Of a DNA stretch of 39,073 bases, positions 1 through 6,733 are shown piece after piece. Below the pieces are notes generated by a model. That model made no database searches, was not told the DNA's origin, and saw only the letters and a program-made list of their open reading frames with translations. The stretch is taken from the IMG/VR virus record IMGVR_UViG_3300048928_000103, positions 1 through 39,073 of that record. One strand, 5' to 3'. The stretch is from a virus. The translations under genes and the position numbers were made by a program. How positions within the stretch are numbered: position 1 is the first letter of the stretch; every line of letters starts with the position of its first letter.

Positions 1-110
1 GGAGCGTTTAGTACAATAAACAACTCCGGAGTATACCTTGTTTAGTGATTTATTGAACCCCGATCACAACATAAGCGCGTTTTATGGTCGAGGGCATTTT
101 GTGCCCCGTG
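1..110. other. Host chromosome flank, upstream region of pncB
   Basis: These bases lie outside the left att core and contain no coding frame. They hold a NadR-type palindrome at 5-22 and a weaker half-match (TGTTTA at 39-44). With pepN at the other end of the window, this fits the regulatory region of pncB, which would be transcribed leftward off the window. The assignment rests on known enterobacterial gene order, because pncB itself is not visible. Confidence 0.6.
5..22 (-). promoter_or_regulatory. Putative NadR operator of host pncB
   Basis: The sequence reads CGTTTA-N6-TAAACA, one base from the palindrome TGTTTA-N6-TAAACA reported for NadR boxes that repress NAD salvage genes such as pncB. 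A second, poorer copy (TGTTTA-N6-TATTGA) lies at 39-56. The operator stays on the pncB side of the prophage, so pncB control is probably intact after insertion. Confidence 0.5.
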
Positions 111-127
111 TTATACAAATGTAGCAA
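111..127. repeat. Left attachment core (attL side)
   Basis: TTATACAAATGTAGCAA is repeated exactly at 38931-38947, and the homology stops at both ends of these 17 bp. The two copies bracket the integrase at one end and the SOS-regulated gene at the other, with host DNA outside each. This is the hallmark of the common core left by tyrosine-recombinase integration. Confidence 0.9.
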
Positions 128-159
128 CAGGGCTGCTAACCACTTGAATTTAAGGTTTT

Positions 160-1452
160 CTACTGCGCTGCTATCATGCTTTGGGGCAGCGATGGGGCAA
201 TGTGTGAAAGCGCCTTGTTGAGTAGATTAACCTGTTCGCCGCTCTTCTCTGACATCCACTTTCCATACACCTTGTAAACCATCTGTGCATCGGTATGCCC
301 CATCTGAGTTGCTATAAAATTTGGGTTCGCCCCGGCTGACAATGACCAGCACGCATAGGTATGCCGTGACTGATACGCGTTGCGGTACCGTATACCGGCG
401 CGCTTGATTATCGGGCCCCAAATTTTATTAATCGAATTAACCGCGTAATGATATCCTCTTCGTGACCCACGCTTGACGCATTGAGGGCTGAAAACGAAAG
501 TGCATGGATGTATGACTGACTGGCCATATTCACGCAAATTCACTTCAACCTCATGCTGCCGACCAAGGCGCGTCAGTTGGGCCTGATTCCTGAGGGCATC
601 AATAGCTGGTTGTATGAGATAAATCACCCTGTCAGTGCCTGCCTCGGTTTTTGGCAGGGTGAACTCATACGTTTGGGTAAGGTTACGCTTAACCGTAATG
701 GTTCCCGCGGTGAGATCGATGTCTTCCCATGCAAGACCACATAATTCCCCATGCCTCATTCCGGTATAAACGGCGACGGTCCAGAGATTTCGCATCTGCT
801 GGTGGCCGCATGCCTGAATGAACCTGATGAACTCGTCTGTCGTGAGTGGATCTGGTTCGTCTTTTGCCTTCCTGAGACGGTTAATTCCGCTAAACGGGTT
901 TTCCTTTGCGTAGCCGTTATCAGCTCCAAATTGGAAGATCTCGGCCATCAGCATCATGTAATTATTCACCGTGGAAGACTTCCGGCCTTTTACCTGTGTC
1001 CGGTGATCCTTCTTCATTACATGGAAGCCCGTCAGCAACTCCTTCCTTACATACAGCAAATCTTCAGTGGTAACCGCAGAAACCATTTTATTTTCGCCGA
1101 TGCGCGGAAGCATGTTTTTTATGATGGATTCGTACCTACTCATGGTATTAGAGCTGATCTCCATTCTCTTCAGCTCTGACCATCTTTCAGTAAGCTCCAG
1201 CACAGTAATTTCCTTTCTATACTGACCGAACCGGGCAAGGTTCGGTGAGTTTGGGAATTTTTCTGCATAGTTAAAATTCCCCATCCTTATCGCAAAACAA
1301 ACCGAAGAACGCAGCTCACCAGCTATCTTGCGATTTTTTGCAGTGTCAGGGACACCGAGGTTTTCCCTGACACGTTTACCTTTATACAGAAACCAGATGC
1401 GGAGCGAACCGCCGTGGTTTTCGACGCCTGTCGGGTATGATGCATTAGCCAT
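160..1452 (-). CDS. int: Phage tyrosine integrase (DUF3596/Min27-like arm domain)
   Basis: This site-specific recombinase would integrate and, with the excisionase, excise the prophage at the adjacent att core. The N-terminus (residues 1-60, with YPTGVENHGGSLRIWF) is the Min27-like arm-binding domain, followed by a core-binding helical domain (about 82-180) and the catalytic domain. Visible catalytic residues are R233 (GMRHGEL), K268, R363, H386 and the nucleophile Y396 in VYGKWM. The usual His of the HxxR box is Tyr (YQSR), which I recall as normal for this subfamily. I chose ATG 1452 (430 aa) because AGGAGG lies just upstream; longer in-frame starts lack such a site. The 3' end overlaps the left pair of arm-type repeats. 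It is the last gene of the leftward operon and reads towards attL. Confidence 0.95.
   Translation of the reverse strand: MANASYPTGVENHGGSLRIWFLYKGKRVRENLGVPDTAKNRKIAGELRSSVCFAIRMGNFNYAEKFPNSPNLARFGQYRKEITVLELTERWSELKRMEISSNTMSRYESIIKNMLPRIGENKMVSAVTTEDLLYVRKELLTGFHVMKKDHRTQVKGRKSSTVNNYMMLMAEIFQFGADNGYAKENPFSGINRLRKAKDEPDPLTTDEFIRFIQACGHQQMRNLWTVAVYTGMRHGELCGLAWEDIDLTAGTITVKRNLTQTYEFTLPKTEAGTDRVIYLIQPAIDALRNQAQLTRLGRQHEVEVNLREYGQSVIHPCTFVFSPQCVKRGSRRGYHYAVNSINKIWGPIIKRAGIRYRNAYQSRHTYACWSLSAGANPNFIATQMGHTDAQMVYKVYGKWMSEKSGEQVNLLNKALSHIAPSLPQSMIAAQ
182..200. repeat. Candidate Int arm-type sites, left arm
   Basis: Two TGGGGCA motifs start at 182 and 193, exactly 11 bp apart, within the 3' end of int. 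The same pair with the same spacing occurs near the right att core at 38795-38813 (17 of 19 bases match). Paired repeats one helical turn apart on both sides of the core are what arm-type integrase sites look like. The function is inferred. Confidence 0.6.
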
Positions 1453-1496
1453 TGATCCCTCCTGACGTCCAGGAGCGTGGACGAGTGTACTGCTTT

Positions 1497-1754
1497 TCAT
1501 GCTGTCTTCGCACCTGGTTGATTTTTTTTCTGCGCCTCGATCCACTGATCAACGGCTTTCCTGTTGTACATGCATTCGCTCGAAGGCTTGGGATTACCAT
1601 CTGGTGAAATGTGCAGGTACTCGCGGCCCAGCATCCAGGATTCTTTTCTGGCGCGGGTGATGGTTCCGGGCTTGAGCCCGGTAACCGCAATCAGAACCTT
1701 TTCGCTAACCCAGTCATTCGGCACCAGAAGAACGATTTCAGCACTGGTTTGCAT
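1497..1754 (-). CDS. xis: Putative excisionase (DUF1233 family)
   Basis: This small 85-aa protein has the conserved core WVSEKVLIAVTGLKPGTITR followed by a tryptophan-rich wing region (ESWMLGREYLHISPDG). That matches the DUF1233 putative excisionase family as I remember it. These winged-helix proteins bind the att arm and steer the integrase towards excision. ATG 1754 is preceded by GGAGGAG, a strong ribosome site. The gene lies directly upstream of int with a 44-bp gap, so both are probably made from one leftward transcript. It overlaps the 3' end of the upstream gene by 17 bp. Confidence 0.8.
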   Translation of the reverse strand: MQTSAEIVLLVPNDWVSEKVLIAVTGLKPGTITRARKESWMLGREYLHISPDGNPKPSSECMYNRKAVDQWIEAQKKNQPGAKTA

Positions 1755-2109
1755 GGATCTCCTCCATTTTCTCTTTAGCCAGACGCACGCAACGCGCAAA
1801 AGAGGAGGGCGTTACAATTTCGCGCAGAGCCTGAACCAGGAAGTCGTTGTGCTGCTGGTGCAGCTCCAGGTTGCGCTCTTTTTCCTCATGACGCAGGACT
1901 GCCAGACGGGCTGTGATGATTCGACGCTTCCCTTTGATCAGCCGCAGCGCGTTCTCTGCCTTTTTGCGCCATGTACTCCAGTCACTACTGCTGTTCGATC
2001 TCGCCAGTTGCTCTTCAATACTGAGCTGCGCTTCTTCTGCATTAACAAGCTGCTGCAGGCAATCGCTGATAGTGTTCAGGTTGTCTGTCTCCACGAAGAA
2101 TTTGTGCAT
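1738..2109 (-). CDS. Conserved-type phage early protein, predicted coiled coil
   Basis: I do not recognise a function for this 123-aa protein. It is highly charged and mostly helical in appearance, with a long Glu/Lys/Arg/Leu-rich stretch in the middle (about residues 25-95) that could form a coiled coil. The start at ATG 2109 has GGGAGGG seven bases upstream; a GTG fifteen bases further up is less well placed. It sits between the ORF6N gene and the excisionase in the leftward operon and overlaps the excisionase start, suggesting coupled translation. Confidence 0.7.
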   Translation of the reverse strand: MHKFFVETDNLNTISDCLQQLVNAEEAQLSIEEQLARSNSSSDWSTWRKKAENALRLIKGKRRIITARLAVLRHEEKERNLELHQQHNDFLVQALREIVTPSSFARCVRLAKEKMEEIHANQC

Positions 2110-2111
2110 TC

Positions 2112-2855
2112 TTAACCCTCCCACCCAATCGCCTGGAACAGGCCCATTTTAGGGTGATACCAGCGGGTGCCGCGCGGTTCAGCTTCTGACATCATCTGGC
2201 GAAATGCGGCCATAAACGGCTCCAGTTCGACAATAGCCCTACGCGACAACAGCCCGTCTGGAGTCATAAATTCGTGCGTGTCTGTCGGGATGCGGTAGGC
2301 ATTGACCAAATTCCGGCACTTGGCGTCACTCATTCCGCTTTTGGCTACCACCTGGCGGTAACCGACATATCCGGCGCGCATGGTCCCGCGTTTGATGTTC
2401 TCCACAGCTTCTGTGACCGTTTCGATCTGCTCTTCAACATGATTAAGGCGCTTCTGCTGGCGAACGGCGTCGGCGGCCATTGCAGCGATCATCTCGATTT
2501 CCGTCAGCGGCGCGCGAGTGCGGAAATAGCTGTTAACCAGTTCGCGCTGAACCTGCCAGGCAAGATCATCGTTAAACGGCTTCGTCAACATCAGGTAACC
2601 AGACTCGAAAAGAATGATTCCTTTGGCAGTGCGCGCGGCAAAGGCATCAGAAAGTGACTCCGTACGTATTACGTCCGCAGTCATTTCAAGAAAATCCACC
2701 CCTTCGATAAAGTGAGAACGGTTGCGGTTAAACGCAGCACGAGCGGTTCCTTCAGGTCGCTGGTGGACTTCATCAATCATCGCCAGCGTCACAACGCGCT
2801 GACCGCGATATTCGACTGCCGGCAGCTGTTTGTTATTGATCGTTACAGTGTTCAC
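2112..2855 (-). CDS. ORF6N-domain protein, candidate antirepressor-like regulator
   Basis: The first 110 residues resemble the ORF6N DNA-binding domain of phage proteins (VEYRGQRVVTLAMIDEVHQR, then GILLFESGYLML-type strands; here GIILFESGYLMLTKPF). The rest is a helical linker (about 115-155) and a C-terminal block (GYRQVVAKSGMSDAKCRNLV). ORF6N and related KilA-N/BRO domains are common in phage antirepressors and regulators, but the target here is unknown. The start is GTG 2855, supported by GAGGAGG at the right distance. It is 247 aa, close to family size, and ends two bases before the start of the next gene. Confidence 0.75.
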   Translation of the reverse strand: MNTVTINNKQLPAVEYRGQRVVTLAMIDEVHQRPEGTARAAFNRNRSHFIEGVDFLEMTADVIRTESLSDAFAARTAKGIILFESGYLMLTKPFNDDLAWQVQRELVNSYFRTRAPLTEIEMIAAMAADAVRQQKRLNHVEEQIETVTEAVENIKRGTMRAGYVGYRQVVAKSGMSDAKCRNLVNAYRIPTDTHEFMTPDGLLSRRAIVELEPFMAAFRQMMSEAEPRGTRWYHPKMGLFQAIGWEG

Positions 2856-2866
2856 TTTCGTCCTCC

Positions 2867-3445
2867 TCAGTGCATAACCGGCATGTCAGGCATGCCTTCT
2901 TTCTGAATCTGTTCAATGAAGCTGTCATGAAGGAGATTTAAACCCTCCCGCCCCATTTTTGAGAGTCGAAGCCCGTTCTCAGCGTCCGTATCTAGCATGT
3001 CCCGGTACATGCGCAGCGCCATCTGCTGACCGAGTTCCTGGCCATATTTCTCAATGGCTAGCCCTTCCACATGGCTTGCGAGTGCGAACCGCTCTGGCGC
3101 AGGATAAATACTGATTGAACCGTGCTGTCCGGAGTAGATAACTGCGGTGTCAAACCCTCCAGAATCGTTGGCAACCTCAACTGTGCCGTTCTTTGCCTGC
3201 TCCTCGGTAATGAAGACGGCAACAAGCATCCAGCGCCAAATGATGATTTCGCTCTCGATGCCCGGGGTAAACCAGCCGCTTTCAATCGCTTCCATGATGC
3301 AAGCCAGCAGATCTAATCCATCCGGAATTCGTTTGTCATAGTTGCCATTGTCGAGCTGGCGAACCGCGACGGAATAACCAATGACGCGGTTACCAAAACG
3401 GATGCCTGTTGATGTCGGCTCCGGAGTAAAGGCTGAATTAACCAT
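2867..3445 (-). CDS. Hypothetical phage protein
   Basis: I do not recognise this 192-aa protein. It is soluble, with a conserved-looking motif-rich middle (IESGWFTPGIESEIIIWRWM) and a charged helical C-terminus. ATG 3445 overlaps the stop of the upstream gene as TGATG, with GGAG seven bases upstream, so translation is coupled. A GTG one codon earlier is possible but too close to the ribosome site. It belongs to the leftward accessory operon. Confidence 0.7.
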   Translation of the reverse strand: MVNSAFTPEPTSTGIRFGNRVIGYSVAVRQLDNGNYDKRIPDGLDLLACIMEAIESGWFTPGIESEIIIWRWMLVAVFITEEQAKNGTVEVANDSGGFDTAVIYSGQHGSISIYPAPERFALASHVEGLAIEKYGQELGQQMALRMYRDMLDTDAENGLRLSKMGREGLNLLHDSFIEQIQKEGMPDMPVMH

Positions 3446-3867
3446 CACTGAACTCCTTTCGGCTTGATGGCCTGCAGTGCATCAACCTCTTTAACGAATC
3501 GGTCATGCATCGCGTCCCATTTCTCACACCATTTCTCCATTTCTCGCTTGCGCGCCAAGATGCGACGCAGACGGCGAACACAACGCTGGTGTGCCATGAA
3601 ATACTCGGTGGTTACGCCGCCACGCTGCCAACAATTCAGCTCTGGATTGAGTGGGTGGACTGCCTGCACATCCGGGTGCCGCTGCTCGAAGCCGGAGCGA
3701 TAAAATGCTTCTGAAGTCATAAAGAACGCCAGATAGCGGATCGCCGTATCTCGCGTGAAGCATTTTTTTATACGTCCGTGGCGTACTGCTACGAACAGTG
3801 GGCCAACTGGCGTATCGTGTTTCTGTAATGCCAGGTCAATCATGCTTACGGTGCGTTTATCGTTCAT
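3445..3867 (-). CDS. Hypothetical phage protein, basic
   Basis: This 140-aa protein of unknown function is rich in Arg, Lys and aromatic residues, with a strongly basic helical segment about residues 94-112 (RCVRRLRRILARKREMEKW). That could contact nucleic acid, but no domain is recognised. It starts at ATG 3867, overlapping the stop of the preceding gene by four bases (ATGA), and shares one base with the next start. The tight packing marks it as part of one coupled polycistron. Confidence 0.7.
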   Translation of the reverse strand: MNDKRTVSMIDLALQKHDTPVGPLFVAVRHGRIKKCFTRDTAIRYLAFFMTSEAFYRSGFEQRHPDVQAVHPLNPELNCWQRGGVTTEYFMAHQRCVRRLRRILARKREMEKWCEKWDAMHDRFVKEVDALQAIKPKGVQ

Positions 3868-4085
3868 TTCCGGTCCTTAACTTTGCTGTATCGTTCGTGA
3901 CTCATTACTTCCCAGTTCTTTCCGCCATCGCGGGAGAGCAGCCTCCAGCGGTGATTAACCTTGAGACTCAAATTACCGGAGCCGTGCATACGGCAGGGGT
4001 GAATGCGCCTTGCTCTGAACTGGCTTAAAACATGTGCTGCTTTGAGGTGAACCCATTCAGGAATTCGTATCGCTGTCAGTGCCAC
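3864..4085 (-). CDS. Small basic phage protein
   Basis: A 73-aa, strongly basic protein with the tract HRWRLLSRDGGKNWEVMSHE. It has a ParE/HigB-like flavour in length and charge, but I cannot assign it to that family. The start is GTG 4085: GGAGG lies six bases upstream, and it falls inside the 3' end of the preceding gene (29-bp overlap in another frame). It ends in an ATGA overlap with the next gene. Confidence 0.65.
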   Translation of the reverse strand: MALTAIRIPEWVHLKAAHVLSQFRARRIHPCRMHGSGNLSLKVNHRWRLLSRDGGKNWEVMSHERYSKVKDRK

Positions 4086-4311
4086 CAGCTACCTCCTCAA
4101 ATCTCAGCTCCATTTCGCGCGCCATTTCCATAAACGTGGCCAGTGAGCAAATGTGCTCGTCGTCGAACAGCTGGCGGTCGCATATCACCCTCCCGTTCTC
4201 GATGTGCACGACTACCAGCCCGGTAAAATCAGGGAGGACATGAAGATCCACGTTCAACACGGGGCGGGGGATCAGCACACCCTGATAGAGCGTTGTTTGT
4301 TGGTTATCCAT
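4057..4311 (-). CDS. Small acidic phage protein
   Basis: An 84-aa acidic protein without a recognised domain. The middle (VLNVDLHVLPDFTGLVVVHI) looks like beta strands, followed by an acidic helix. ATG 4311 is chosen because GGAG precedes it by seven bases; the frame stays open further upstream but without a ribosome site. It overlaps the upstream stop by 8 bp and the downstream GTG start by 29 bp. Confidence 0.65.
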   Translation of the reverse strand: MDNQQTTLYQGVLIPRPVLNVDLHVLPDFTGLVVVHIENGRVICDRQLFDDEHICSLATFMEMAREMELRFEEVAGGTDSDTNS

Positions 4312-4669
4312 TGCCGATCTCCGCATTAACTGGTTTCTGCTTTTTGACGAACTCAACCAGCTCAGAAATGAGCTCGTCGATTAACTCCTTTCCGCTATCT
4401 GTGAGGAATTCACCGCTGCCATTTACATCAACAGCACTGCTGTAAATTCCTTTAATAGCTTTTACGCCTTCGACATTCCCATATTCACTGATCGCAAGCC
4501 TTTCGAATTTCCGCAATAATCCATCGAGAAGAATTTCTGTTAACTCGACTGTGTTTATTCCACCCTTAGGCATATTAATAATGATGCAGGTGCTTCCGGT
4601 TTTACGCTGGTGGCGTAATAACGCAGCCTTTAAAATTCGGCGACGATATGTCTCGATTAATTTATCCAT
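4304..4669 (-). CDS. Hypothetical phage protein
   Basis: A 121-aa protein of unknown function. It opens with a basic amphipathic helix (MDKLIETYRRRILKAALLRH) and closes with an acidic helix (ELIDELISELVEFVKKQK). The gene is AT-richer than the late genes. ATG 4669 lies eight bases inside the preceding gene and has GAGGAAC upstream, so it is coupled to it. Confidence 0.65.
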   Translation of the reverse strand: MDKLIETYRRRILKAALLRHQRKTGSTCIIINMPKGGINTVELTEILLDGLLRKFERLAISEYGNVEGVKAIKGIYSSAVDVNGSGEFLTDSGKELIDELISELVEFVKKQKPVNAEIGNG

Positions 4670-4883
4670 TGCGCTGTTCCTCCTCCAAACTCATAACTAT
4701 TTCCTCTTCTTTTTCGGTCCACTCATGAATCTCAGCGGCGAGGTCATAAACCAGAGCGCATATTGTTTTGAGTTGAAATCTGTCTAACTTGTCGTGATAT
4801 TCAAATAATGTTTGCGACAAGCCGGACAACTTCTCCGATTTGATATTCACTTCCTGAATATCCTGTCTTTTTAAAACGCCCAT
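4662..4883 (-). CDS. Small acidic helical phage protein
   Basis: A 73-aa protein ending in a very acidic helix (WTEKEEEIVMSLEEEQRNG); no family is recognised. ATG 4883 lies two bases after the stop of the 35-codon gene and has only a weak ribosome site of its own, so its translation probably depends on reinitiation from that gene. Confidence 0.6.
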   Translation of the reverse strand: MGVLKRQDIQEVNIKSEKLSGLSQTLFEYHDKLDRFQLKTICALVYDLAAEIHEWTEKEEEIVMSLEEEQRNG

Positions 4884-4885
4884 AA

Positions 4886-4993
4886 TTAACGACCATATGC
4901 TTTTTTAAGATAAAGACGAGCGATTACCTCGTAACCGCTGGCCGCATAAAGGCATGCTGTTCTATATGCCGATTTATCAATGATGAAAGTCAT
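4886..4993 (-). CDS. Short coupled gene, 35 codons
   Basis: This short frame encodes MTFIIDKSAYRTACLYAASG and ends in EVIARLYLKKAYGR. Its ATG overlaps the stop of the S24-like gene as ATGA, and its stop lies two bases before the next ATG, so it fills the gap exactly. That packing, and a folded-looking composition (Tyr/Ala-rich amphipathic helices), argues that it is a real translated gene. Its function is unknown. Confidence 0.65.
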   Translation of the reverse strand: MTFIIDKSAYRTACLYAASGYEVIARLYLKKAYGR

Positions 4994-5376
4994 ACAAAGC
5001 GCCTCACAGCCAAAGAAGCGACCACACGACCGTGAATTTTGATTTCTTTCTGTTCATCGGTATTAAGGGTGAAAGTTTCGTAATGATGGTTATCAGAGAT
5101 TATTTTTATTGAGCCATCAGCTAATGGCTCAATTCTCTTAATGAAAAGGCATGGGCGACCAAAAGCATCCATTGTGTAAACATAAATGCCAGAGGTAAGC
5201 GCACGTCCACCGCAATCAACGAAAGCCACAATCTCACATGGTTCGATGGTCGGCTGCATTGAATCACCTTCCATCCGGCAGCTTTGAACGCGGTTGCCAA
5301 AGTCATTAATATTGTCTGAACCGAACAGCATTTGAGGAGTTTTTATTGGCTGATTAATCGCGATAGCATTTTGCAT
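4990..5376 (-). CDS. S24 (LexA/CI C-terminal type) peptidase-like protein without HTH
   Basis: The 128-aa protein matches the dimerisation and self-cleavage domain of LexA/CI-type repressors. Ser39 lies in GDSMQPTI and the general-base Lys80 in FIKRIE, 41 residues apart, with the expected strands between. There is no N-terminal helix-turn-helix and no obvious Ala-Gly or Cys-Gly cleavage site before Ser39. It is the second gene of the PL operon. It could modulate the full-length repressor by mixed dimers, act as a stand-alone peptidase, or be a UmuD-like partner. The start at ATG 5376 fits GAGG eight bases upstream; ATG 5382 is too close. Confidence 0.8.
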   Translation of the reverse strand: MQNAIAINQPIKTPQMLFGSDNINDFGNRVQSCRMEGDSMQPTIEPCEIVAFVDCGGRALTSGIYVYTMDAFGRPCLFIKRIEPLADGSIKIISDNHHYETFTLNTDEQKEIKIHGRVVASLAVRRFV

Positions 5377-5388
5377 TTTCATTTCCTC

Positions 5389-5410
5389 AGGGTGTGTTTT
5401 CCCCCACCCT
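5389..5410 (-). other. Intergenic hairpin in PL operon
   Basis: AGGGTG and CACCCT form a 6-bp stem around a 10-base loop just upstream of the S24-like gene. It includes part of that gene's ribosome-site region, so it could limit translation. No U-tract follows on the leftward transcript, so it is not a typical terminator. Confidence 0.3.
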
Positions 5411-5449
5411 AAAAGATGTTAATTATGATTAATTGAGTTAATTAGTTAG

Positions 5450-5743
5450 TTAAATAGCAGAGAACATTTTCTTAATGTCAGGATGGTCATCAATGATTTT
5501 TTTAGCATCATCACATGCTTCTTCATATGACTTGAAGAAATCAACCAGAACAAAATAATTACCTACACGTTCGTAGATAGCGAATTCCAAACCGTCAATA
5601 AAAGTGGTGTTAAATTCGTAATCAAAATCATTCTGATGAGGTTGCGCAGCTCGTAAATAACTCCAGTGCGAATTTGCTGCCTTGAGCTTGGCGTGGATAT
5701 CAAATTCCTTACTCGCTGGGTTTGGTTGGGAGGTTATGTTCAT
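5450..5743 (-). CDS. First gene of the PL operon, unknown function
   Basis: A 97-aa acidic protein (FKSYEEACDDAKKIIDDHPD near the C-terminus) with no recognised family. It holds the position that N occupies in lambda, immediately downstream of PL, but it is acidic rather than arginine-rich and is not an N-type antiterminator. ATG 5743 has GGAG eight bases upstream. It is AT-rich relative to the late genes. Transcription from PL should be repressed by CI. Confidence 0.65.
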   Translation of the reverse strand: MNITSQPNPASKEFDIHAKLKAANSHWSYLRAAQPHQNDFDYEFNTTFIDGLEFAIYERVGNYFVLVDFFKSYEEACDDAKKIIDDHPDIKKMFSAI

Positions 5744-5774
5744 CTCATTGGCTCCGTTGTTTGCCGATGAAATG

Positions 5775-5803
5775 AGAATACTTAAGTATTAATTAAAGGT
5801 CAA
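5775..5803 (-). promoter_or_regulatory. Putative leftward early promoter PL
   Basis: On the minus strand, TTGACC (5798-5803) is separated by 17 bp from TATTCT (5775-5780), a good sigma-70 match. It reads into the gene starting at 5743. Operator-like dyads overlap the -10 region and flank the -35, as expected for a CI-repressed early promoter. Confidence 0.65.
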
Positions 5804-5815
5804 TGGTATTAATAC
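5777..5815. promoter_or_regulatory. Putative OL operators
   Basis: A perfect 14-bp palindrome AATACTTAAGTATT (5777-5790) and a second dyad GTATTAATAC (5806-5815) overlap PL. Both contain the AATAC/GTATT half-site that recurs in the cI-cro intergenic region, which suggests that one repressor binds both regions. Confidence 0.6.
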
Positions 5816-5865
5816 AAAAAGAATAATAGTTTTCTTATGTATTTGTTATTGAAGATTATTTTAGT

Positions 5866-5894
5866 AATAAAAAAGCCGACGCTATGGTCGGCTT
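5866..5894 (-). terminator. Intrinsic terminator after cI
   Basis: AAGCCGAC pairs with GTCGGCTT around a 6-base loop and is followed on the minus strand by TTTTTTATT. It lies 20 bp beyond the repressor stop codon, separating the repressor transcript from the PL operon. Confidence 0.85.
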
Positions 5895-5914
5895 GGTGGT
5901 TTTTTGGAAGCGGA

Positions 5915-6607
5915 TCAGAAGATTGTTGATACCCAAAACAGTCTACCTAAAACCTCAAGGCTATCCATGTCTACTTCTTCATCAGGGTATTCATCAGAGT
6001 TATAGCTTCTGATTGTCACCTTATCTGGCCCAGATCTGTAGAGGATTTTTAACCTTTTCCATCCACCTTGGTTGATGCCGTAAATTTTACCATCAACGAT
6101 ACGCTTGTCATGGCAGTTTATGGCAACAGTAGAGCCATCAGCGATCACTGGCTCCATGCTATTTCCGTGTGCAGCAAAGCATAGAACGCCATCACCATCA
6201 CTATTAGCTCCCACCTTTCGCAATGTTGCTTTGGAAAACCTAAGTTTTTTGCCATTGTAATCATCATTAAGAGCGCTGCCATCTCCACATGCGAACTCGA
6301 TATCCTTCAAGTAAGGCACCTCTACCTCATCATCCTCAAGCGGCGTTTGCTTATCCCATGGGTCAATACCAAACATCCTTTGTTCTGGAGTTTTCGCGGG
6401 CCCCATGCTGCCTTCACCAGTGCTTAACCATATTGGATCTACATCCAACGCTTTGGCTATATCCACGATTTTTCCGCTGGACTGAGCTTTTCCTGAGGTT
6501 AGTTTTTGTATGGCCCCCTGACTTACCCCAACCCTATGCGCTAACTGACTTTGAGTAGCCCCGGCATGAGCCATCGCCAGCCTTAGTCTTTCTGCAAGTG
6601 TGTTCAT
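5915..6607 (-). CDS. cI: CI-type prophage repressor (XRE HTH plus S24 domain)
   Basis: This 230-aa repressor would bind OL and OR to maintain lysogeny. Residues 5-62 form an XRE helix-turn-helix (TQSQLAHRVGVSQGAIQKLT). Residues 98-225 form the S24 dimerisation and self-cleavage domain with catalytic Ser150 (GNSMEP) and Lys184 (WKRL). The likely RecA-stimulated cleavage site is Cys107-Gly108, upstream of Ser150 as in LexA-like proteins. The architecture and size are typical of lambdoid repressors induced by DNA damage. It is transcribed leftward, divergent from cro, probably from PRM, and ends at a strong terminator. Confidence 0.95.
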   Translation of the reverse strand: MNTLAERLRLAMAHAGATQSQLAHRVGVSQGAIQKLTSGKAQSSGKIVDIAKALDVDPIWLSTGEGSMGPAKTPEQRMFGIDPWDKQTPLEDDEVEVPYLKDIEFACGDGSALNDDYNGKKLRFSKATLRKVGANSDGDGVLCFAAHGNSMEPVIADGSTVAINCHDKRIVDGKIYGINQGGWKRLKILYRSGPDKVTIRSYNSDEYPDEEVDMDSLEVLGRLFWVSTIF

Positions 6608-6632
6608 CTAAGTATCTCCGATTTCTGTGCAT

Positions 6633-6661
6633 ATTTAATACCATAGGATTAACCATGGCAA
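6633..6661 (-). promoter_or_regulatory. Candidate repressor maintenance promoter PRM
   Basis: Minus-strand TTGCCA (6656-6661) and TTAAAT (6633-6638) are 17 bp apart and read towards cI. An operator-like dyad (6634-6654) covers the whole region, which would allow self-regulation. The -10 match is only moderate. Confidence 0.4.
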
Positions 6662-6699
6662 GCGGATAATACTTGATTAATTATTCCTTTGGTATTATT
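6634..6699. promoter_or_regulatory. Putative OR operator region
   Basis: Two dyads share half-site and spacing. At 6634-6654 the arms are TTTAATACC and GGATTAACC around ATA. At 6679-6699 the arms are AATTATTCC and GGTATTATT around TTT. Further single half-sites (AATACT) occur at about 6668 and 6716. The same half-site recurs at OL. These are the expected binding sites of CI and Cro. Confidence 0.6.
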
Positions 6700-6701
6700 T
6701 T
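6673..6701 (+). promoter_or_regulatory. Candidate rightward early promoter PR
   Basis: TTGATT (6673-6678) and TATTTT (6696-6701) are 17 bp apart, upstream of cro and overlapping the OR dyad at 6679-6699. The hexamers are moderate matches, but the spacing and position agree with the PL design on the other side of cI. Confidence 0.45.
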
Positions 6702-6733
6702 ATATCTTTAATATTAATACTAAGGGCTTTGTT

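Noticed and set aside
751-1179. Plus-strand reading frame of 142 codons across the integrase gene
   Set aside because: It lies wholly antisense to the clearly conserved integrase domains and has no ribosome site.
3864-4085. Toxin of the ParE/HigB type
   Set aside because: Size and charge are suggestive, but no diagnostic motif is visible and no antitoxin partner is adjacent.
6689-6733. Upstream extension of cro by 15 codons
   Set aside because: It would start inside the operator and -10 region; ATG 6734 has a ribosome site and fits the family length.
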